A stretch of DNA of 64,000 bases from Sorex araneus (taxonomy: Eukaryota; Chordata; Mammalia; Eulipotyphla; Soricidae): positions 110,540,552 to 110,604,551 of the forward strand of contig NC_073313.1 in the NCBI RefSeq assembly GCF_027595985.1, given 5' to 3'. The notes under the pieces were generated by a model. The model ran no database searches and was not told where the DNA came from. It saw only the letters and a program-made list of their open reading frames with translations. Both the position numbers and the translations under genes were made by a program. Each line of letters begins with the position of its first letter. Within the stretch, counting starts at the first letter, position 1. Shown here piece after piece: positions 22,102-34,682 of this stretch.

Positions 22102-25100
22102 TTTTCTTCTTGTAGAGTTCAACCAGTGCTTTATATACCATTGATATCAACCCCTTATCTGATGGGTATTGTGTAAATATCCTTTCCCATTCTGTAGATA
22201 GTCTTTGTATTCTGGTCACTGTATCTCTTGCGGTGCAGAAGCTTTTTAGTTTAATGTAGTCCCATTTGTTGATCTCTGTTTTTACTAGATTGCTTAGTTC
22301 CGTGTCACCTTTGAAGATACCTTTATCTTCAATATCGTGGAGGGTTTCGCCGACCTTGTCTTCAATGTACCTTATGGTTTGTGGTCTAATGTTGAGGTCT
22401 TTAATCCATTTTGATCTGACTTTTGTGCATGGTGTCAGGTCAAGGTCTAAGCCCATTCTTTTGCATGTGGTTGTCCAGTTGTGCCAGCACCATTTGTTAA
22501 AGAGGCTTTCCTTGCTCCACTTCACATCTCTAGCTCCCTTATCAAAGATTAGATGGTCATACATTTGGGGTTGTGTGTAGGGATATTCCACCCTGTTCCA
22601 TTGGTCTACGGCTCTGCCTTTGTTCCAGTACCATGCTGTTTTAATTGTTACTGCTTTGTAGTAAAGTTTGAGGTTGGGGATGGTGATGCCTCCCATCATC
22701 TTTTTCCCAAGAATTGTTTTAGCTATCCTTGGACGTTTGTTATTCCATATGAATTTTAGGATTGCTTGATCCATTTCTTTGAAGAATGTCATGGGTATAC
22801 TTAAAGGGATCGCATTGAATCTGTATAATACTTTAGGGAGTATTGCCATTTTGACAACATTAATTCTCCCTATCCACGAGCAGGGTATATGTTTCCATTT
22901 CCTCATGTCCTCTTTGATTTCATGGAGTAGCGTTATGTAGTTTTCTTTGTAAAGGTCTTTTACTTCCTTGGTTAAGCTAATTCCGAGGTACCTGATTTTC
23001 TGGGGCACGATTGTGAATGGGATTGCTTTTTTCATGTCCCTTTCCTCTGCCTCATTGTTTGCATATATGAAGGCCATGGATTTTTGGGTATTGATTTTGT
23101 AGCCTGCAACTTTACTGTATAAGTCTATTGTTTCTAAGAGTTTCTTAGTAGAGGTTTTAGGCTTCTCTAGATATAGTATCATGTCGTCTGCAAATAGTGA
23201 GAGTTTGATTTCTTCCCTTCCTATCTGGATGCCCTTGATCTCTTTTTCTTGTCTAATAGCTATCGCAAGTACTTCCAGTACTATATTGAAGAGGAGTGGT
23301 GAGAGTGGGCATCCTTGTCTTGTGCCTGATCTCAGAGAAAAGGCCCTTAGTTTTTCCCCGTTGAGGATAATGCTTGCCGTAGGCTTGTGATAGATGGCTT
23401 CGACTATCTTGAGGAAAGTTCCTCCAAACCCCATTTTGGCGAGGGTTTTCATCATGAAAGGATGTTGGATCTTGTCAAATGCTTTCTCTGCATCTATTGA
23501 TATGATCATATGGTTTTTATCTTTACTTTTGTTGATATGCTGGATTATGTTGATTGATTTCCGAATGTTAAACCATCCTTGCATCCCTGGGATGAATCCC
23601 ACTTGGTCGTGATGTATGATCTTTTTGATGAGTTGTTGGATCCTATTTGCTAGTATTTTGTTGAGGATCTTCGCATCGGTGTTCATCAGGGAAATTGGTC
23701 TGTAATTTTCTTTCTTAGTGGTGTCTTTGTTTGCTTTTGGTATTAGGGAGATATGTGCTTCATAGAAACTGTTTGGGAGAGTTCCTGTTTTTTCAATTTC
23801 CTGGAAAAGTTTGAGGAAAACAGGCAATAGGTCTTCTTTAAATGTTTGGAAGAATTCGCCAGTGAAACCATCTGGGCCTGGGCTTTTGTTTTTGGGGAGG
23901 TTTTTGATTACCGTTTCAATTTCCTTAACATTGATGGGTCTATTCAGGTATTCCAGGTCTTCTTTCTTCAGTGTTGGGAGATTATAGGAATCGAGGAATC
24001 CATCCATTTCTTTTAGGTTCTCCTTTTTTGTGGCGTAAAGACTTTCAAAGTAGTCTCTAATGATCTTTTGAATCTCACTGGTTTCTGTTATGATGTCCCC
24101 CTTTTCATTTCTGATTCGATTTATTAGAGTTTTCTCTCTTTCTTTCTTTGTGAGACTTGCTAGCGGTTTATCAATCTTATTTATTTTCTCAAAGAACCAA
24201 CTCTTTGTTTCATTGATCTTTCGGATTGTTTTTTTGGTTTCGATGTCATTAATTTCTGCTCTAATTTTTATTATTTCTTTCCTTCGGTCTGGTTTGGGGT
24301 CCTTTCTCTGGTCCTTTTCTAGGGTCTTGAGTCGTGAAGTCAAGCTATCTATGTGGGTCCTTTCTTCCTTCCTGAGGAATGCTTGGAGAGCTATAAATTT
24401 TCCCCTTAACACGGCTTTAGCTGCGTCCCATAGGTTTTGGTAGCTCGTGTCTTCATTCTCATTTGTTTCTAAGTATCTTTTGATTTCTTCCTTGATTTCC
24501 TTCTTGACCCACTCATTGTTCAACATGGAATTGTTTAATTTCCAGGTGTTTGATTTGATTTTCCGTATTTGTGGGTGGTTAGCTTCTATCTTCAGCGCAT
24601 CGTGGTCTGAAAAGATGGTTGATACAATTTCTATTTTTCCGATTCTATTGAGGTATGTTCTGGGGCCCAGTACATGGTCTATTTTAGAAAATGTTCCATG
24701 TGCACTGGAAAAGAATGTGTATTCTTTCTTTTTGGGGTGTAAGGCCCTGTATAGGTCTATTACGCCTCTATCTTCAATTTCTTCATTCAGAGTCAGTGTT
24801 TCCTTGTTGAGTTTTGTTCTTGTGGATCTATCTAGAGGTGATAAGGCCATATTGAAGTCTCCGACTACAATTGTGCTGTTAGTGATGTCCTCTTTGAAGT
24901 CTGTTAGGAGTCGTTTTAAATATTTAGCCGGTCGTTTGTTAGGAGCATATACGTTTAAGAGTGTGATTTCTTCCTGTTGTACATATCCCTTGATAAACAG
25001 AAAATGACCTTCGCTGTCCCTTTTGATCTTTTTCATCCTGAAATCTATGTTGTCGGATACCAGGATGGCCACTCCAGCTTTTTTAAGGGGGTTGTTTGCT

Positions 25101-25285
25101 TGGAGGATTGTTTTCCATCCTTTGACTTTGAGTCTATGTTTACTCTGTTTGTTCAGGTGTGTTTCTTGCAGGCAACAGAATGTTGGGTTTAATTTCCGGA
25201 TCCATTTAGCCACTCTGTGTCTTTTGATAGGTGCATTTAGGCCATTGACATTGAGAGAGATTATTGTGATGTGGTTTTGTGTCAT
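21266..25285 (-). CDS. L1 ORF2 protein (endonuclease / reverse transcriptase), altered C-terminus
   Basis: A 1339-codon open frame encoding the L1 enzyme that nicks target DNA and primes reverse transcription there. Residues 1 to about 235 form the APE-like endonuclease: SLNVNGLN near 10-17, catalytic-type Glu41 in [17 protein letters not shown], and SDHDA. The RT domain carries FADDMILYL near residue 700. The cysteine-rich end is [18 protein letters not shown]. After residue 1235 (YYAAVRKK) the frame runs into the second copy of a 529-bp tandem duplication. Because 529 is not a multiple of 3, about 104 out-of-frame residues replace the native last 37. The native end is still readable at 20938-21600. 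Without the duplication the protein would be about 1272 residues, close to the roughly 1275 of human L1. It starts 42 bp after the ORF1 stop, a normal L1 arrangement. Confidence 0.95.
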   Translation of the reverse strand: MTQNHITIISLNVNGLNAPIKRHRVAKWIRKLNPTFCCLQETHLNKQSKHRLKVKGWKTILQANNPLKKAGVAILVSDNIDFRMKKIKRDSEGHFLFIKGYVQQEEITLLNVYAPNKRPAKYLKRLLTDFKEDITNSTIVVGDFNMALSPLDRSTRTKLNKETLTLNEEIEDRGVIDLYRALHPKKKEYTFFSSAHGTFSKIDHVLGPRTYLNRIGKIEIVSTIFSDHDALKIEANHPQIRKIKSNTWKLNNSMLNNEWVKKEIKEEIKRYLETNENEDTSYQNLWDAAKAVLRGKFIALQAFLRKEERTHIDSLTSRLKTLEKDQRKDPKPDRRKEIIKIRAEINDIETKKTIRKINETKSWFFEKINKIDKPLASLTKKEREKTLINRIRNEKGDIITETSEIQKIIRDYFESLYATKKENLKEMDGFLDSYNLPTLKKEDLEYLNRPINVKEIETVIKNLPKNKSPGPDGFTGEFFQTFKEDLLPVFLKLFQEIEKTGTLPNSFYEAHISLIPKANKDTTKKENYRPISLMNTDAKILNKILANRIQQLIKKIIHHDQVGFIPGMQGWFNIRKSINIIQHINKSKDKNHMIISIDAEKAFDKIQHPFMMKTLAKMGFGGTFLKIVEAIYHKPTASIILNGEKLRAFSLRSGTRQGCPLSPLLFNIVLEVLAIAIRQEKEIKGIQIGREEIKLSLFADDMILYLEKPKTSTKKLLETIDLYSKVAGYKINTQKSMAFIYANNEAEERDMKKAIPFTIVPQKIRYLGISLTKEVKDLYKENYITLLHEIKEDMRKWKHIPCSWIGRINVVKMAILPKVLYRFNAIPLSIPMTFFKEMDQAILKFIWNNKRPRIAKTILGKKMMGGITIPNLKLYYKAVTIKTAWYWNKGRAVDQWNRVEYPYTQPQMYDHLIFDKGARDVKWSKESLFNKWCWHNWTTTCKRMGLDLDLTPCTKVRSKWIKDLNIRPQTIRYIEDKVGETLHDIEDKGIFKGDTELSNLVKTEINKWDYIKLKSFCTARDTVTRIQRLSTEWERIFTQYPSDKGLISMVYKALVELYKKKTSNPIKKWGEEMNRNFTKEEIRMAKRHMKKCSASLIIREMQIKTTLRYHLTPQRLAHIQKNKSNRCWRGCGEKGTLLHCWWECRLVQSFWKTIWTTLKKLDIEFPFDPAIPLLGIYPREAKKYNRNNICTCMFTAALFTIARIWKKPECPRTDDWLRKLWYIYTMEYYAAVRKKGGQIQPHQKMGRRNEQKLYQGRNTNGQKAHEKVLCITNHQRDADQNNFEIPPHTTETSTHPKEQKQPLLERMWGERDPSSLLVGMPTGSALLENNMDDSQKIRY

Positions 25286-25327
25286 CTTTCTGTGGGATTT
25301 GTTGTTCTTATGGGGCTCCTCCTTGTC

Positions 25328-26290
25328 TTACAGTAGCCCCTTTAGACCTTCTTTCAAGATTGGTTTTGAGTCTATGAAGTTCCTGAGCTGTTGTTTATCC
25401 GAGAAATAGTGTATGGTTCCTTCGAGTTTGAGTGAGAGTTTAGCTGGATAAAGTATTCTTGGTGAGGCATTCATTTCGTTGAGTTTTTTCACTATGTCCC
25501 ACCATTGTCTTCGGGCTCGGAGGGTTTCTTCTGACAGATCGGCCGTAAATCTGAGGGGTGCTCCTTTGTATGTGATTTCCCTCTTTGACCTTGCTACTTG
25601 TAGAATAGTGTCTCTATCTACAGCATCCGCCATTCTGACTATGATATGCCTTGGAGTCTTTTTATTTGGGTCTCTTTTTGCTGGCACTCTTCGGACTTCT
25701 TGTATCTGGACGCCTGCCTTCTCCAGCTCTGGGAATTTCTTAGTGATGATGTCTTTGACTATGTTTTTTTCATTGGGGTTACTTCCCTGTGGTTCTGGTA
25801 CTCCAATGATTCTTCTGTTGTTCCTCTTGAAGTCATCCCCCAGGGCTCTGATTCGCTCTATAGCCATTTTGAGGTCTTTCGCCATTATTTGTTGCTGTCT
25901 GTAAGCTTTCTGCAGCTCATCCTCAAGCTCGCTGATTCTGTCTTCGGCTGTAGTCATTCTGCTGTTGAGGGCATCTAGTTAGATTTTTATTTCATCTACC
26001 GATTGCTTTATTTGTGAGACTTCCGTTCGAAGGTTTGAAATTTCTGCTCTCATTTCTGCTCTCATTTCTTCCTGTATTTTCTTGGTAGACCGTTCCAGCG
26101 CTTGATTCATCTCCTCCCTTAATTTATTGGATGTCTGTTCCATAGTTGCTTGGAGTAGGTCGACTCTCCTCCATATTTCCTCTCTGAATTGTTTATCTGA
26201 GAGGTCGTAGATGTTGGGAGACTCTTTTGAGGTTTCTAGTATCTTTTCTTCTCCCTCTCTTCGTGGAGGGGATTTTCGCTGTTTCTTCAT
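25328..26290 (-). pseudogene. L1 ORF1 with one in-frame stop
   Basis: The N-terminal part (26290-25979, 103 residues) is basic then coiled coil (REEMNQALERSTKKIQEEM). An in-frame TAA at 25979-25981 interrupts it. The same frame continues through LDALNSR into a 209-residue part (25957-25328) with the rest of the coiled coil, the RNA-recognition-motif region (NRRIIGVPEPQG, TPRHIIVRMAD) and the C-terminal domain (RFTADLSEETL, RILYPAKLSL). The full length would be about 320 codons, near the mammalian norm. A single nonsense change accounts for the break. ORF1p is the trimeric RNA-binding chaperone of the L1 RNP; a truncated product would lack RNA-binding domains. Confidence 0.93.
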
Positions 26291-27124
26291 ATTGTCACGG
26301 AAGTGCAGAGTTGGAACCTTAGAGTTATTTATTCCTCTTCCTTTTTGTGGGAAGAAGGGGCTCCGATTGTGCTAGACTTCCCTTATTCACTGATAGCTTT
26401 TATACTGTCAGCCTAAGCTAATGGCTATTTTGCGTAAATGTTTGAGATCGCAAAAGTGAGTTTTCAAAGGAATACACAGTACGGATTGAGCTGAGGTAGC
26501 AAAGAATAACTGCGGCCGCGTTAGCGTTGGCCGCTCTGAGAGGAGGCCATGCCCACTTTAGACCACGCCCACTAAGACACAGGCCACGCCCCCAGTGTCT
26601 TCCTGTTGATGGGGGGGACGTGCGTAGTTACAAGCCGGTTCGGGAGACAGGGTGCGCCGGGCGAGCAGGGAGTGACTTCAGAAACTCGGGAGACGCAGAC
26701 GGCAGCGGGAAGTGGGGGAAAGGGAGGGCCTCAGGGAGTTCTTTGAAGGAATGAATTCTATCAATTGTGGCCAAAGGAGAAGGCATGGAATGGTAAAAAA
26801 AAATAACTGCGGCCGCGTTAGCGTTGGCCGCTCCGGAAAGAGGCCGCGCCCACTTTTTAGGCCACGCCCCCTGAGATGAGGACACGCCCCTAAGCAGCAG
26901 AGTGGGGATTGGTCAGGATCCGACGGCGGCGGCGGAAAGGTGCCAGGCAGGGGCTTCAGGAGAAGCCCCGAGCCGCGGCGGGCAGGGGGCGGGGAGGGGG
27001 CTTCTCCGCGCTGAGGCAGGCTCTCCAAGGGATTGCCTGTTTACCTGCCGGATGGAGATTGGTCAGGATCCGACGGCGGCAGCGGAAAGGTGCCAGGCAG
27101 GGGCTTCAGGAGAAGCCCCGAGCC
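26291..27124 (-). promoter_or_regulatory. GC-rich monomeric L1 5'UTR promoter
   Basis: CpG-rich 834 bp upstream of ORF1. Two repeat levels are visible. 'taactgcggccgcgttagcg' starts at 26507 and 26804 (297-bp period). 'gattggtcaggatccgacgg' starts at 26907 and 27057 (150-bp period). On the element strand there are two CCAAT-type motifs (gaccaatc), several GC/CACCC-type boxes (gggcgtggcc, gggcgcggcc) and G-runs. This fits an internal RNA polymerase II promoter with duplicated modules; activity is inferred. Confidence 0.8.
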
Positions 27125-27141
27125 GACTAATCTGAATTTTA

Positions 27142-27640
27142 ATTCGGAAGACTTTAACATATATCTCTCAAAGAAGATATATTAGACATAATGTGTTCCA
27201 AATGTATATAAAAATGCTCAATATCACTAAGTCAAGAGAAATAAAGATTAAAAACACCATGAGATATTAAGTAACTCCAATAGAATGTCATTTAAGAAAA
27301 TACGGGTGATAGCAAGTTTTGATAATGATGTGGTAGACATAAAAAGAAACACTTTCACACTTTTGGTGAAAATACAACATAATGCAAACACTATATATGT
27401 ATATACACAATTATATATACACAAAGATACACAAACACATCACATTATCCAGCAGTACCACAGCTGCATATTTATGCAAAGGAATTCAAATTAGTTTCTA
27501 TTAGAGAGATAGTGCCTTTATTAGTTGCACAATTAACAATAGCCAAGATATGTAAATGAGCTTTGCCCTTCTTGAAGAGGTAGAATGAATAAATCCAATG
27601 TGTTTTAAAAAGAATAGTATAAACAGATAGTGTGAATAGA
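27142..27640 (+). mobile_element. Ancient L1 ORF2 C-terminus, right part
   Basis: Continues the ancient L1 after the full-length insertion: 'aaaatgctcaatatcactaa', 'aaacaccatgagatattaag', 'tccagcagtaccacagctgc', 'caattaacaatagccaagat'. These follow the ORF2 C-terminal order of other copies. Confidence 0.65.
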
Positions 27641-27897
27641 ATAAATAAAATGCAGTATAAAATGCAGCATAATATTAGTCACACTTAAAAGAAAAGCAGA
27701 GGCAAGGTGTTTTCTAACTCTCAGTACTCTAGGTGCCATGGTGTGCATCTTCCTGATGTGCCAAATGCTTGTTTGGCTATTTATTCTGACTATGCTGACC
27801 TCCATTAGTGCGACTGCCATGTAAACTCTTTGACCCAGACTTACAGATTCACAAATGATCTAGGAAGACATGAAATCCAAGCCCCTAGAATTTTCTT

Positions 27898-28102
27898 CTC
27901 AGCACTGTAACACTGTCGTCCCGTTGTTCATCGATTTATGCTCAAGCGGGCACCAATAACGTCTCCATTGTGAGACTCGTTATTACCGCTTTTGGCACAT
28001 CGAATATGCCACGGTTAGCTTGCCAGACTCTGCCATCTGGGCGGAATACTCTCAGTAGCTTGCACGCCGCCGACCCGGGTTCAATTCTTCTGTCCCTCTC
28101 GG
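27898..28102 (-). mobile_element. SOR SINE with internal inversion
   Basis: 27905-28060 is SOR tail and body on the minus strand. 28061-28102 is the next SOR segment on the plus strand (cttgcacgccgccgacccgg, then ctctcggag). One 11-bp TSD agaattttctt (27887-27897 and 28103-28113) encloses both, so one inverted element is favoured. Confidence 0.86.
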
Positions 28103-28113
28103 AGAATTTTCTT

Positions 28114-28790
28114 ATGGTTGAAAATTCTGGGACACTCACGGGATATGGGCAGCAAAGTCCCCACCTTACTGAAGCCATGGCAGGTGGACTCACGCTCCCA
28201 CAGCTGCTGCCATAACAATCGTCCAACTCCACTGCTTCATGACTAATCTCTGCAGAGACATCAAATCAACAAGAATTCTTGGAACACCAGTTTTCAGGCT
28301 GAAAACACTGGCGATTTCTTGGACAACATCAGTCAAGTGACAACTCCATATTCCACAATACTGACAGCCCAGTAAGGGCATATAAAATTACATGAGAAAG
28401 TAACAGAGAAGCCAACTAAGTTCAATAAACAAAAATTTGTTTATTTTGTGTTATTACACAGAAATCTCAACTAGAAACACTCAGATTAGTAAACCCTCAG
28501 ACAAGAATTAATTACCCATGGTGAGGTGTAACAATTTTCAAAATTTTCCTTTTACTAGTTTTAATAATTCTATTAGTAATTTAGTTGTAATGAACAAAAT
28601 GAAATAAATTATTGGTGCCTTCTCTGGAGACAGGCTTGGTGGGGTAGAGAGGACTGAGGACAATCTCACTGGTGGTGGGATTGGAGTCAGAACACTGAAT
28701 GCCCATGGCAAGTGTATTATGAACAACTTTATAGTGTTAAAATTAAGTAGGACAAAGGGGGTAAAGTTGAAAACAGAAAATTACTTATGT
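28114..28790 (+). mobile_element. Old dispersed repeat, copy 2 (probable older L1 3'UTR)
   Basis: Matches the reverse complement of 18664-19250 from 'ccaactccactgc' onward. It contains near-palindromic 'ttttcaggctgaaaac' at about 28291 and 'gagaagccaactaagttcaa', then 'ctcactggtggtgggattgg' and 'tgaacaactttatagtgtta', which resemble an L1 3' end. Confidence 0.6.
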
Positions 28791-28856
28791 GTAACCTGAA
28801 TGAACCTTGAGTACTTAATAATAAATGCAATAAACTAGTCAGGAGATCAAAACTCT

Positions 28857-28911
28857 ATGGTAGTGTGCATGATTCACATGTATAATGCGCTGGGTTCTAT
28901 CCCTATAACAG
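28857..28911 (+). mobile_element. SINE remnant seeding the microsatellite
   Basis: 'gtgcatgattcacatgtata' and a B-box-like 'gggttctatccc' precede the GGAA array, as expected for a tRNA-derived SINE whose A-rich end expanded. Confidence 0.5.
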
Positions 28912-29312
<401 letters not shown>

Positions 29313-29389
29313 GATAGAGGACATGTTCACTAAAATCGTATTATTATTCACCTGCAACCCAAGTGAAATTTAGAAATCTGTACTTTTTA

Positions 29390-29562
29390 CCCTTTTTTGT
29401 TTGTTTTTGTGCCATTCCTGGCAGTGCACAGGTCTTACTCCTGGCTCACGGCTTATTCCTGTCTCTGTGCGCAGGGATAATTCCTGGTGGATTATTGGGA
29501 CCAAACCCAGTTCAGCTGCATGCAAAGTAAGCATACTACTGGCTATACAATTGCTTCAGCTC
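29390..29562 (-). mobile_element. A-tailed tRNA-derived SINE
   Basis: T-rich left end, 'ggcagtgcacaggtcttact', 'gggataattcctggtggatt', 'aaacccagttcagctgcatg', then the reversed head ending 'caattgcttcagct'. It directly abuts the RPL12 retrocopy's left TSD. Confidence 0.75.
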
Positions 29563-29579
29563 AGAAATATGTATATTTA

Positions 29580-30232
<653 letters not shown>

Positions 30233-30249
30233 AGAAATATGTATATTTA

Positions 30250-30714
30250 TTTGCTAACTTCAGACACCGATAATCTGTGAAAAACTTGATTGACTTTATT
30301 ATTGAAAAGATCATAATCATTGATAAAGGTATGTCTCACATTGTAGGCCAGATTCCTCTAGTATTCTAGGCTCAAAGTTTAAACTCTGATACAGCATGGT
30401 TTACCAAATATCTCTGCATGAAGCCCTAGGAATCCTCAAACATTGCCAAACCCAAGTATCATACAACTGGCCCATACACTAGATCATCATGGCTGCACCA
30501 AGAAGTGGATCACTGCTAGGGCTGGTTCTGTGTTTCTCAAGAACCGCTGGGCATGCTCTCAATAAAAATAAAATGAAATTTATAAGATCACAATAAAGGT
30601 TCAATTTTATTAAAAACAATTAAGCATCTAGAATAAGCAAAAAAAGATAAAAGACTAACATTAATTACTATGTTAAAAGAAGACGAAGGAAGATGGAAAC
30701 AGTCTGCCTTTTGC
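30250..30714. other. Unassigned, with a possible old SINE
   Basis: 30325-30565 has a weak SINE-like arrangement ('ggccagattcctctagtatt' B-box-like text and an A-rich end) but is too diverged for a firm call. No gene seen. Confidence 0.35.
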
Positions 30715-30905
30715 TTTGTTTTTATTGTTATTTTGTTCATTTTTTTTCTGGACCACACCTGGCTATGCCCAGGGCTTATGCCTGTCTCTGGGCATAAGCA
30801 TCACTCCTGGTCTTGTTTGGAGGACCACATGAGGTGCTGGTGACTAAATATGTGTCGACCATGTGTAATGCAAGCATGTTACCTGCTGTACTTTTTTCCA
30901 CCCCT
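30715..30905 (-). mobile_element. A-tailed tRNA-derived SINE
   Basis: T-rich tail at the left, 'gaccacacctggctatgccc', 'gcataagcatcactcctggt', 'gaggaccacatgaggtgctg', and a decayed reversed head. Confidence 0.7.
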
Positions 30906-30954
30906 AAAAACATATTCTGTACCCATAGTTTGGAATAATTACTATTGTAAAATG

Positions 30955-31130
30955 ACGACCCTGGGCCTAAGAGATATCACAAAAGATAAGATGCTTACCT
31001 TACACCCAGCTAACATTAGTTCAACCTCTGGCATCACATATGGCCTTCTGAGCGCTGCCAGAAGTTATGCCTGAGCAGAAAGCTGAGAGTATTCTCTAAG
31101 CAGAGCCAGGTAGCTTAAAAACAAAGAAAA
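30955..31130 (+). mobile_element. A-tailed tRNA-derived SINE (old)
   Basis: 'gggcctaagagatatcacaa', 'tgcttaccttacacccagct', 'catcacatatggccttctga', 'gcagagccaggtagc' and an A-rich end match the SINE layout. Confidence 0.65.
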
Positions 31131-31149
31131 ACGCAACCCAAGCATTATA

Positions 31150-31690
31150 TAAATTCAGTGAAATCTCTATCATAATCTCAGTGACATTATTCAAGGAAAT
31201 AGAAAAAATGTTACTGAAATTCCTGTGAGAGCACAGAAATTTCTAATATACAAAAAATTAGACAAAAGTATCTTCAGACAAAAGAATGACAGAAGCTTGT
31301 TCCTGGTTTCAAACTATACTACAAAATTAAAGCATTCAAAACATCACAGTATTAAAAGCATAAATGAGTTAATAAATAAAAAGAAAATTTCTCAATGAAG
31401 AGATACAGATGGCCAAAAGGCATATAAAATGCTCAGCATTACTCATCATCAGGAAAATGCAAATCAAACAATGAGATATCACCTCACACCACTGAAACTG
31501 GCACTTAACACGAAGATTAAAAATGAGCAGTGTTGGTAAGGATCTGGGAAAAACAAAGCCTCAGCTTCTGGTGGTCGAAGTGTGCACTTGTACAAAGTTT
31601 TTTAATATAATATGCATTTTTCTCAAAAAAACTTGGAATTGATCTCTCATATGACACAGCAATTCTAGTTCTTGGCATTTAATCCAAGGA
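31150..31690 (+). mobile_element. Ancient L1 ORF2 C-terminal fragment
   Basis: 'ttcaaactatactacaaaat', 'atggccaaaaggcatataaa', 'gagatatcacctcacaccac' and 'gacacagcaattctagttct' follow ORF2 order. Frames lost. Confidence 0.68.
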
Positions 31691-32556
31691 CCCAGAGTGG
31701 GAGGATGAATTAAAAAACTGATCCCAACATTCTCCTGTCTGTCAGAAACATATTTGAATAGTCAAAGCAAACACAGAGTCAAAGACAAATATTGGAAGAC
31801 CATTTTTCAAGCAAAAACCACTACAAAAAGTTTCAGGGTGGCCATACTGGTAACCGATGATACAGATGTCAGGCCCAAAAAAGGTTATGTAAGACAGTGA
31901 TGGTAATTTCTTATTTATTAGGGGACATACATAACAGAAAGAACTCATATTCGTAAACATGTATGCATCTAAGTAGGGAACAGCAAAGTACCTAAAACAA
32001 GTGCTAATAGATTTTAATGAAGACATTGATAGCAACACAATAGTAGTTGGAAACTTCTATACCACTTTGTCATCACTTGATAAATCAACTGGACTCAGTG
32101 AGGAAAATATTTGCTTTCAAGGAAGAAATGGAAGGCAAGAATTTAGTATATATAAATATATATAGGGTTTTTGATATTCAAAAAATCAAATACTCATTCT
32201 TCTCAAACAAACATAGGACATTCTCCAAGATATGATGGAACACAAAATAATATCTCAACAAAGTCAAGATCATAGAATTCGTATGATCTACCTTCTCAGG
32301 TCATAACACAGTGAAAGTAGAAATTAATCACAAATGGAAATTGGGAAATAATTCAAACAGCTGTAAATTAATAGCTCATTACTGAACAACCAGTAGATAA
32401 GAGAGGAAATGAAAGAGGAAATTATGGGATTCATGGAAACAAATGAGGATGTGGATACTGCATTCAAGAACTTCAGAGATAGAGCAAAAGCAATGTTAAG
32501 AGAAAAATTCTTAACTATGTATGGAAGGAAGAAAAGGTACACATAAATATCTTGAC

Positions 32557-32657
32557 TGTACAATCTAAGAAACTGTACAATCCAAGAAACTGGAAAATAG
32601 CTGTACAATCTAAGAAACTGGAAAATAGCTGTACAATCTAAGAAACTGGAAAATAGC
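32557..32657 (+). repeat. 28-bp minisatellite within L1 ORF2
   Basis: Three 28-bp units start at 32574, 32602 and 32630 with 'tgtacaat(c/t)(c)aagaaac', preceded by a 17-bp partial unit at 32557. They are nearly identical, so expansion came after L1 decay. Confidence 0.9.
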
Positions 32658-34682
32658 TAATAAAAGAAACCCAAAGCAGGCAGGAGGAAGAAAATAATAA
32701 AAATCTGGGAAAAATTAATGAACTGTCATCTAAAATAAATGACAAAATATTAAAGAAACCAAGAGCTTGTTATGTGAAAAAGTAAACAAAACTGATAAAC
32801 CACTAGCAAGACCCTCAAAGAAAGAGAGAGAACCCTAATAAACAGAATCAGAAATGAAAGGAGGAAAGTCACAACGGATACCACAAAAATCCACAGAATT
32901 ATCAGAGATTACTTTGGGAAACTTTAAGCCATGAAAAGAGAGAATCTAGAAGAAATGGAGAAATTCTTGGATTCCTATCACCTCCCAAGGCTGAACTAAG
33001 ATGATTCCAAAAACCTGAACAGACCTGTCACTATGAAGAAAATTGAAGAAGTAATCAAAATTCTTTGCAATAACAAAAGCCTACGTCCAGATGGATTCAC
33101 TAGAGAATTCTTTTAAACTTTTAAAGAGAACTTAATGCCAATATTATACAGACTCCTCCAGGAAATTAAAGAAACAGAAACACTCTCAAGCAGCTTCTAC
33201 ATAGCAAACATCACCTTGATGCCAAAAGCAGACAAGGCATAATAAAATAAAAGATAATTACAGGCCAATATCCCAGATGAACACAGACAAAAATATTTTC
33301 AGCAAAATACTAGCTAATGGAATCAACAACTCATCAATAAGTTCATACACGATGACTAAGTGGAATTCATCCCAGGGATAAAGGATTGGTTAACATATGC
33401 TAGTCAATCAATGCAATTCACCACATCAATAAAAGAAAAAAACAGAAATCATCTGATCATATCAATAGATACAGAGAAAACATTTGAGAAGATCCAATAC
33501 GCATTCGTGGTTTAAAAAGTACTCTTGGCAAAGTGGGAATTGAAGGAAATTTATTCAGTATAGTCAAAATTACTTACCACAAACCCACGACAAACATTAT
33601 ACTCAATGGGGAATAACTGAAAGCCTTACTTCTAAGGTCAGGCACAAGACAAGTTTGTCTAGTCTTGCTACTAATATTTAATATAATATGTGCCACTAAT
33701 ATTTAATATTTAATATAATATTTAATATAGGAAGAAATCACCATAGCAATTAGGCAAGAAAAGGATATCAAGAGCATCCAGACAGAAAAGGAAGAAGTCA
33801 AGCTCTCACAACTTGCAGATGATATAATACTATATTTAGAAAATGCTAAAGACTATACCAAAAAAAAACCTCCTAGAAGTAAGAGCTTTCTTTAGTAAGG
33901 TGACAGGTGACAAAACTAATATGCATAAGTTCACGGCTTTGCTCTATGCATAAAATGAAATGGAAAGGGAGATATTATAAAACATTCTCATTCACAATTT
34001 TATCTAAGAAAGTAAACTACTTTATATTGAACTTAACTAAAGAGGCAAAGGATTTATACAAAAATAACAACAAAATACTATAATACTATTTCAAGAAATA
34101 AAAGAAGACACAAAGAAATGGAAACACAGTTCCTCCTCATGGGAGGGAGGAATAATATCATCAAAATTCCAATATTCCCAAATCACTTTACAAATCCACA
34201 GAGTCCTTATAATAACATTTTTCAAAGAAATAGATAAAACACTCCTAAAATTAATATGTAACAATAAAACCCCATCCCAGACAACTAAAGCAATAATTGG
34301 GGGTGGGGAAGATGGGAGGCATCACTTTTTTAAACTTCAAACTGTAGTAAAAAGTGCTAATAATTAAAACAGCATAGTACTGAAATAAAGACAGAATCTC
34401 AGATCAATGTAATAGATTTGAATATCTACAATTGGTACCTCTAAACAATGGAATATTACTAGACTATAAGAAAAGATAGAGTTATGTAGTTTTCTGTTAC
34501 ATGGATGGATGGAGGGAGGGACCTGGAAAGTCTCATACTTAATGAAGTTAGAGGGAGAGAGACTGACACAGAATGATCTCTCTAATATGAATTATATGTA
34601 AACATAATTTGAGAATAATGAATGTCCAAAGATAATGGAAACAAAGAAGGTTAGAACTGGTAGTCAGAAATGAAACACCACT

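Larger units (their letters stand above)
20469..27124 (-). mobile_element. Full-length L1 retrotransposon
   Basis: About 6.66 kb with every L1 part: 5'UTR (27124-26291), ORF1 (26290-25328), a 42-bp spacer, ORF2 (25285-21266), 3'UTR with a G-rich tract and a poly(A)/A-T tail (plus-strand T-rich 20466-20490). A perfect 17-bp TSD gactaatctgaatttta lies at 20452-20468 and 27125-27141. The low divergence of the ORFs compared with other copies marks it as young. Two defects are visible: a nonsense codon in ORF1 and a 529-bp tandem duplication near the end of ORF2. It is therefore probably not autonomous in its present form. Confidence 0.96.

Noticed and set aside
22266..25978. Many plus-strand frames up to 186 codons
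   Set aside because: Shadows opposite the open L1 ORF2 and ORF1.
26527..27135. Several 70-116-codon Pro/Arg/Gly-rich frames
   Set aside because: They lie in the CpG-rich L1 5'UTR on both strands. An antisense L1 ORF is possible in principle, but nothing supports one here.
32557..32657. CRISPR-like array
   Set aside because: Units are directly adjacent without spacers, and the DNA is mammalian.
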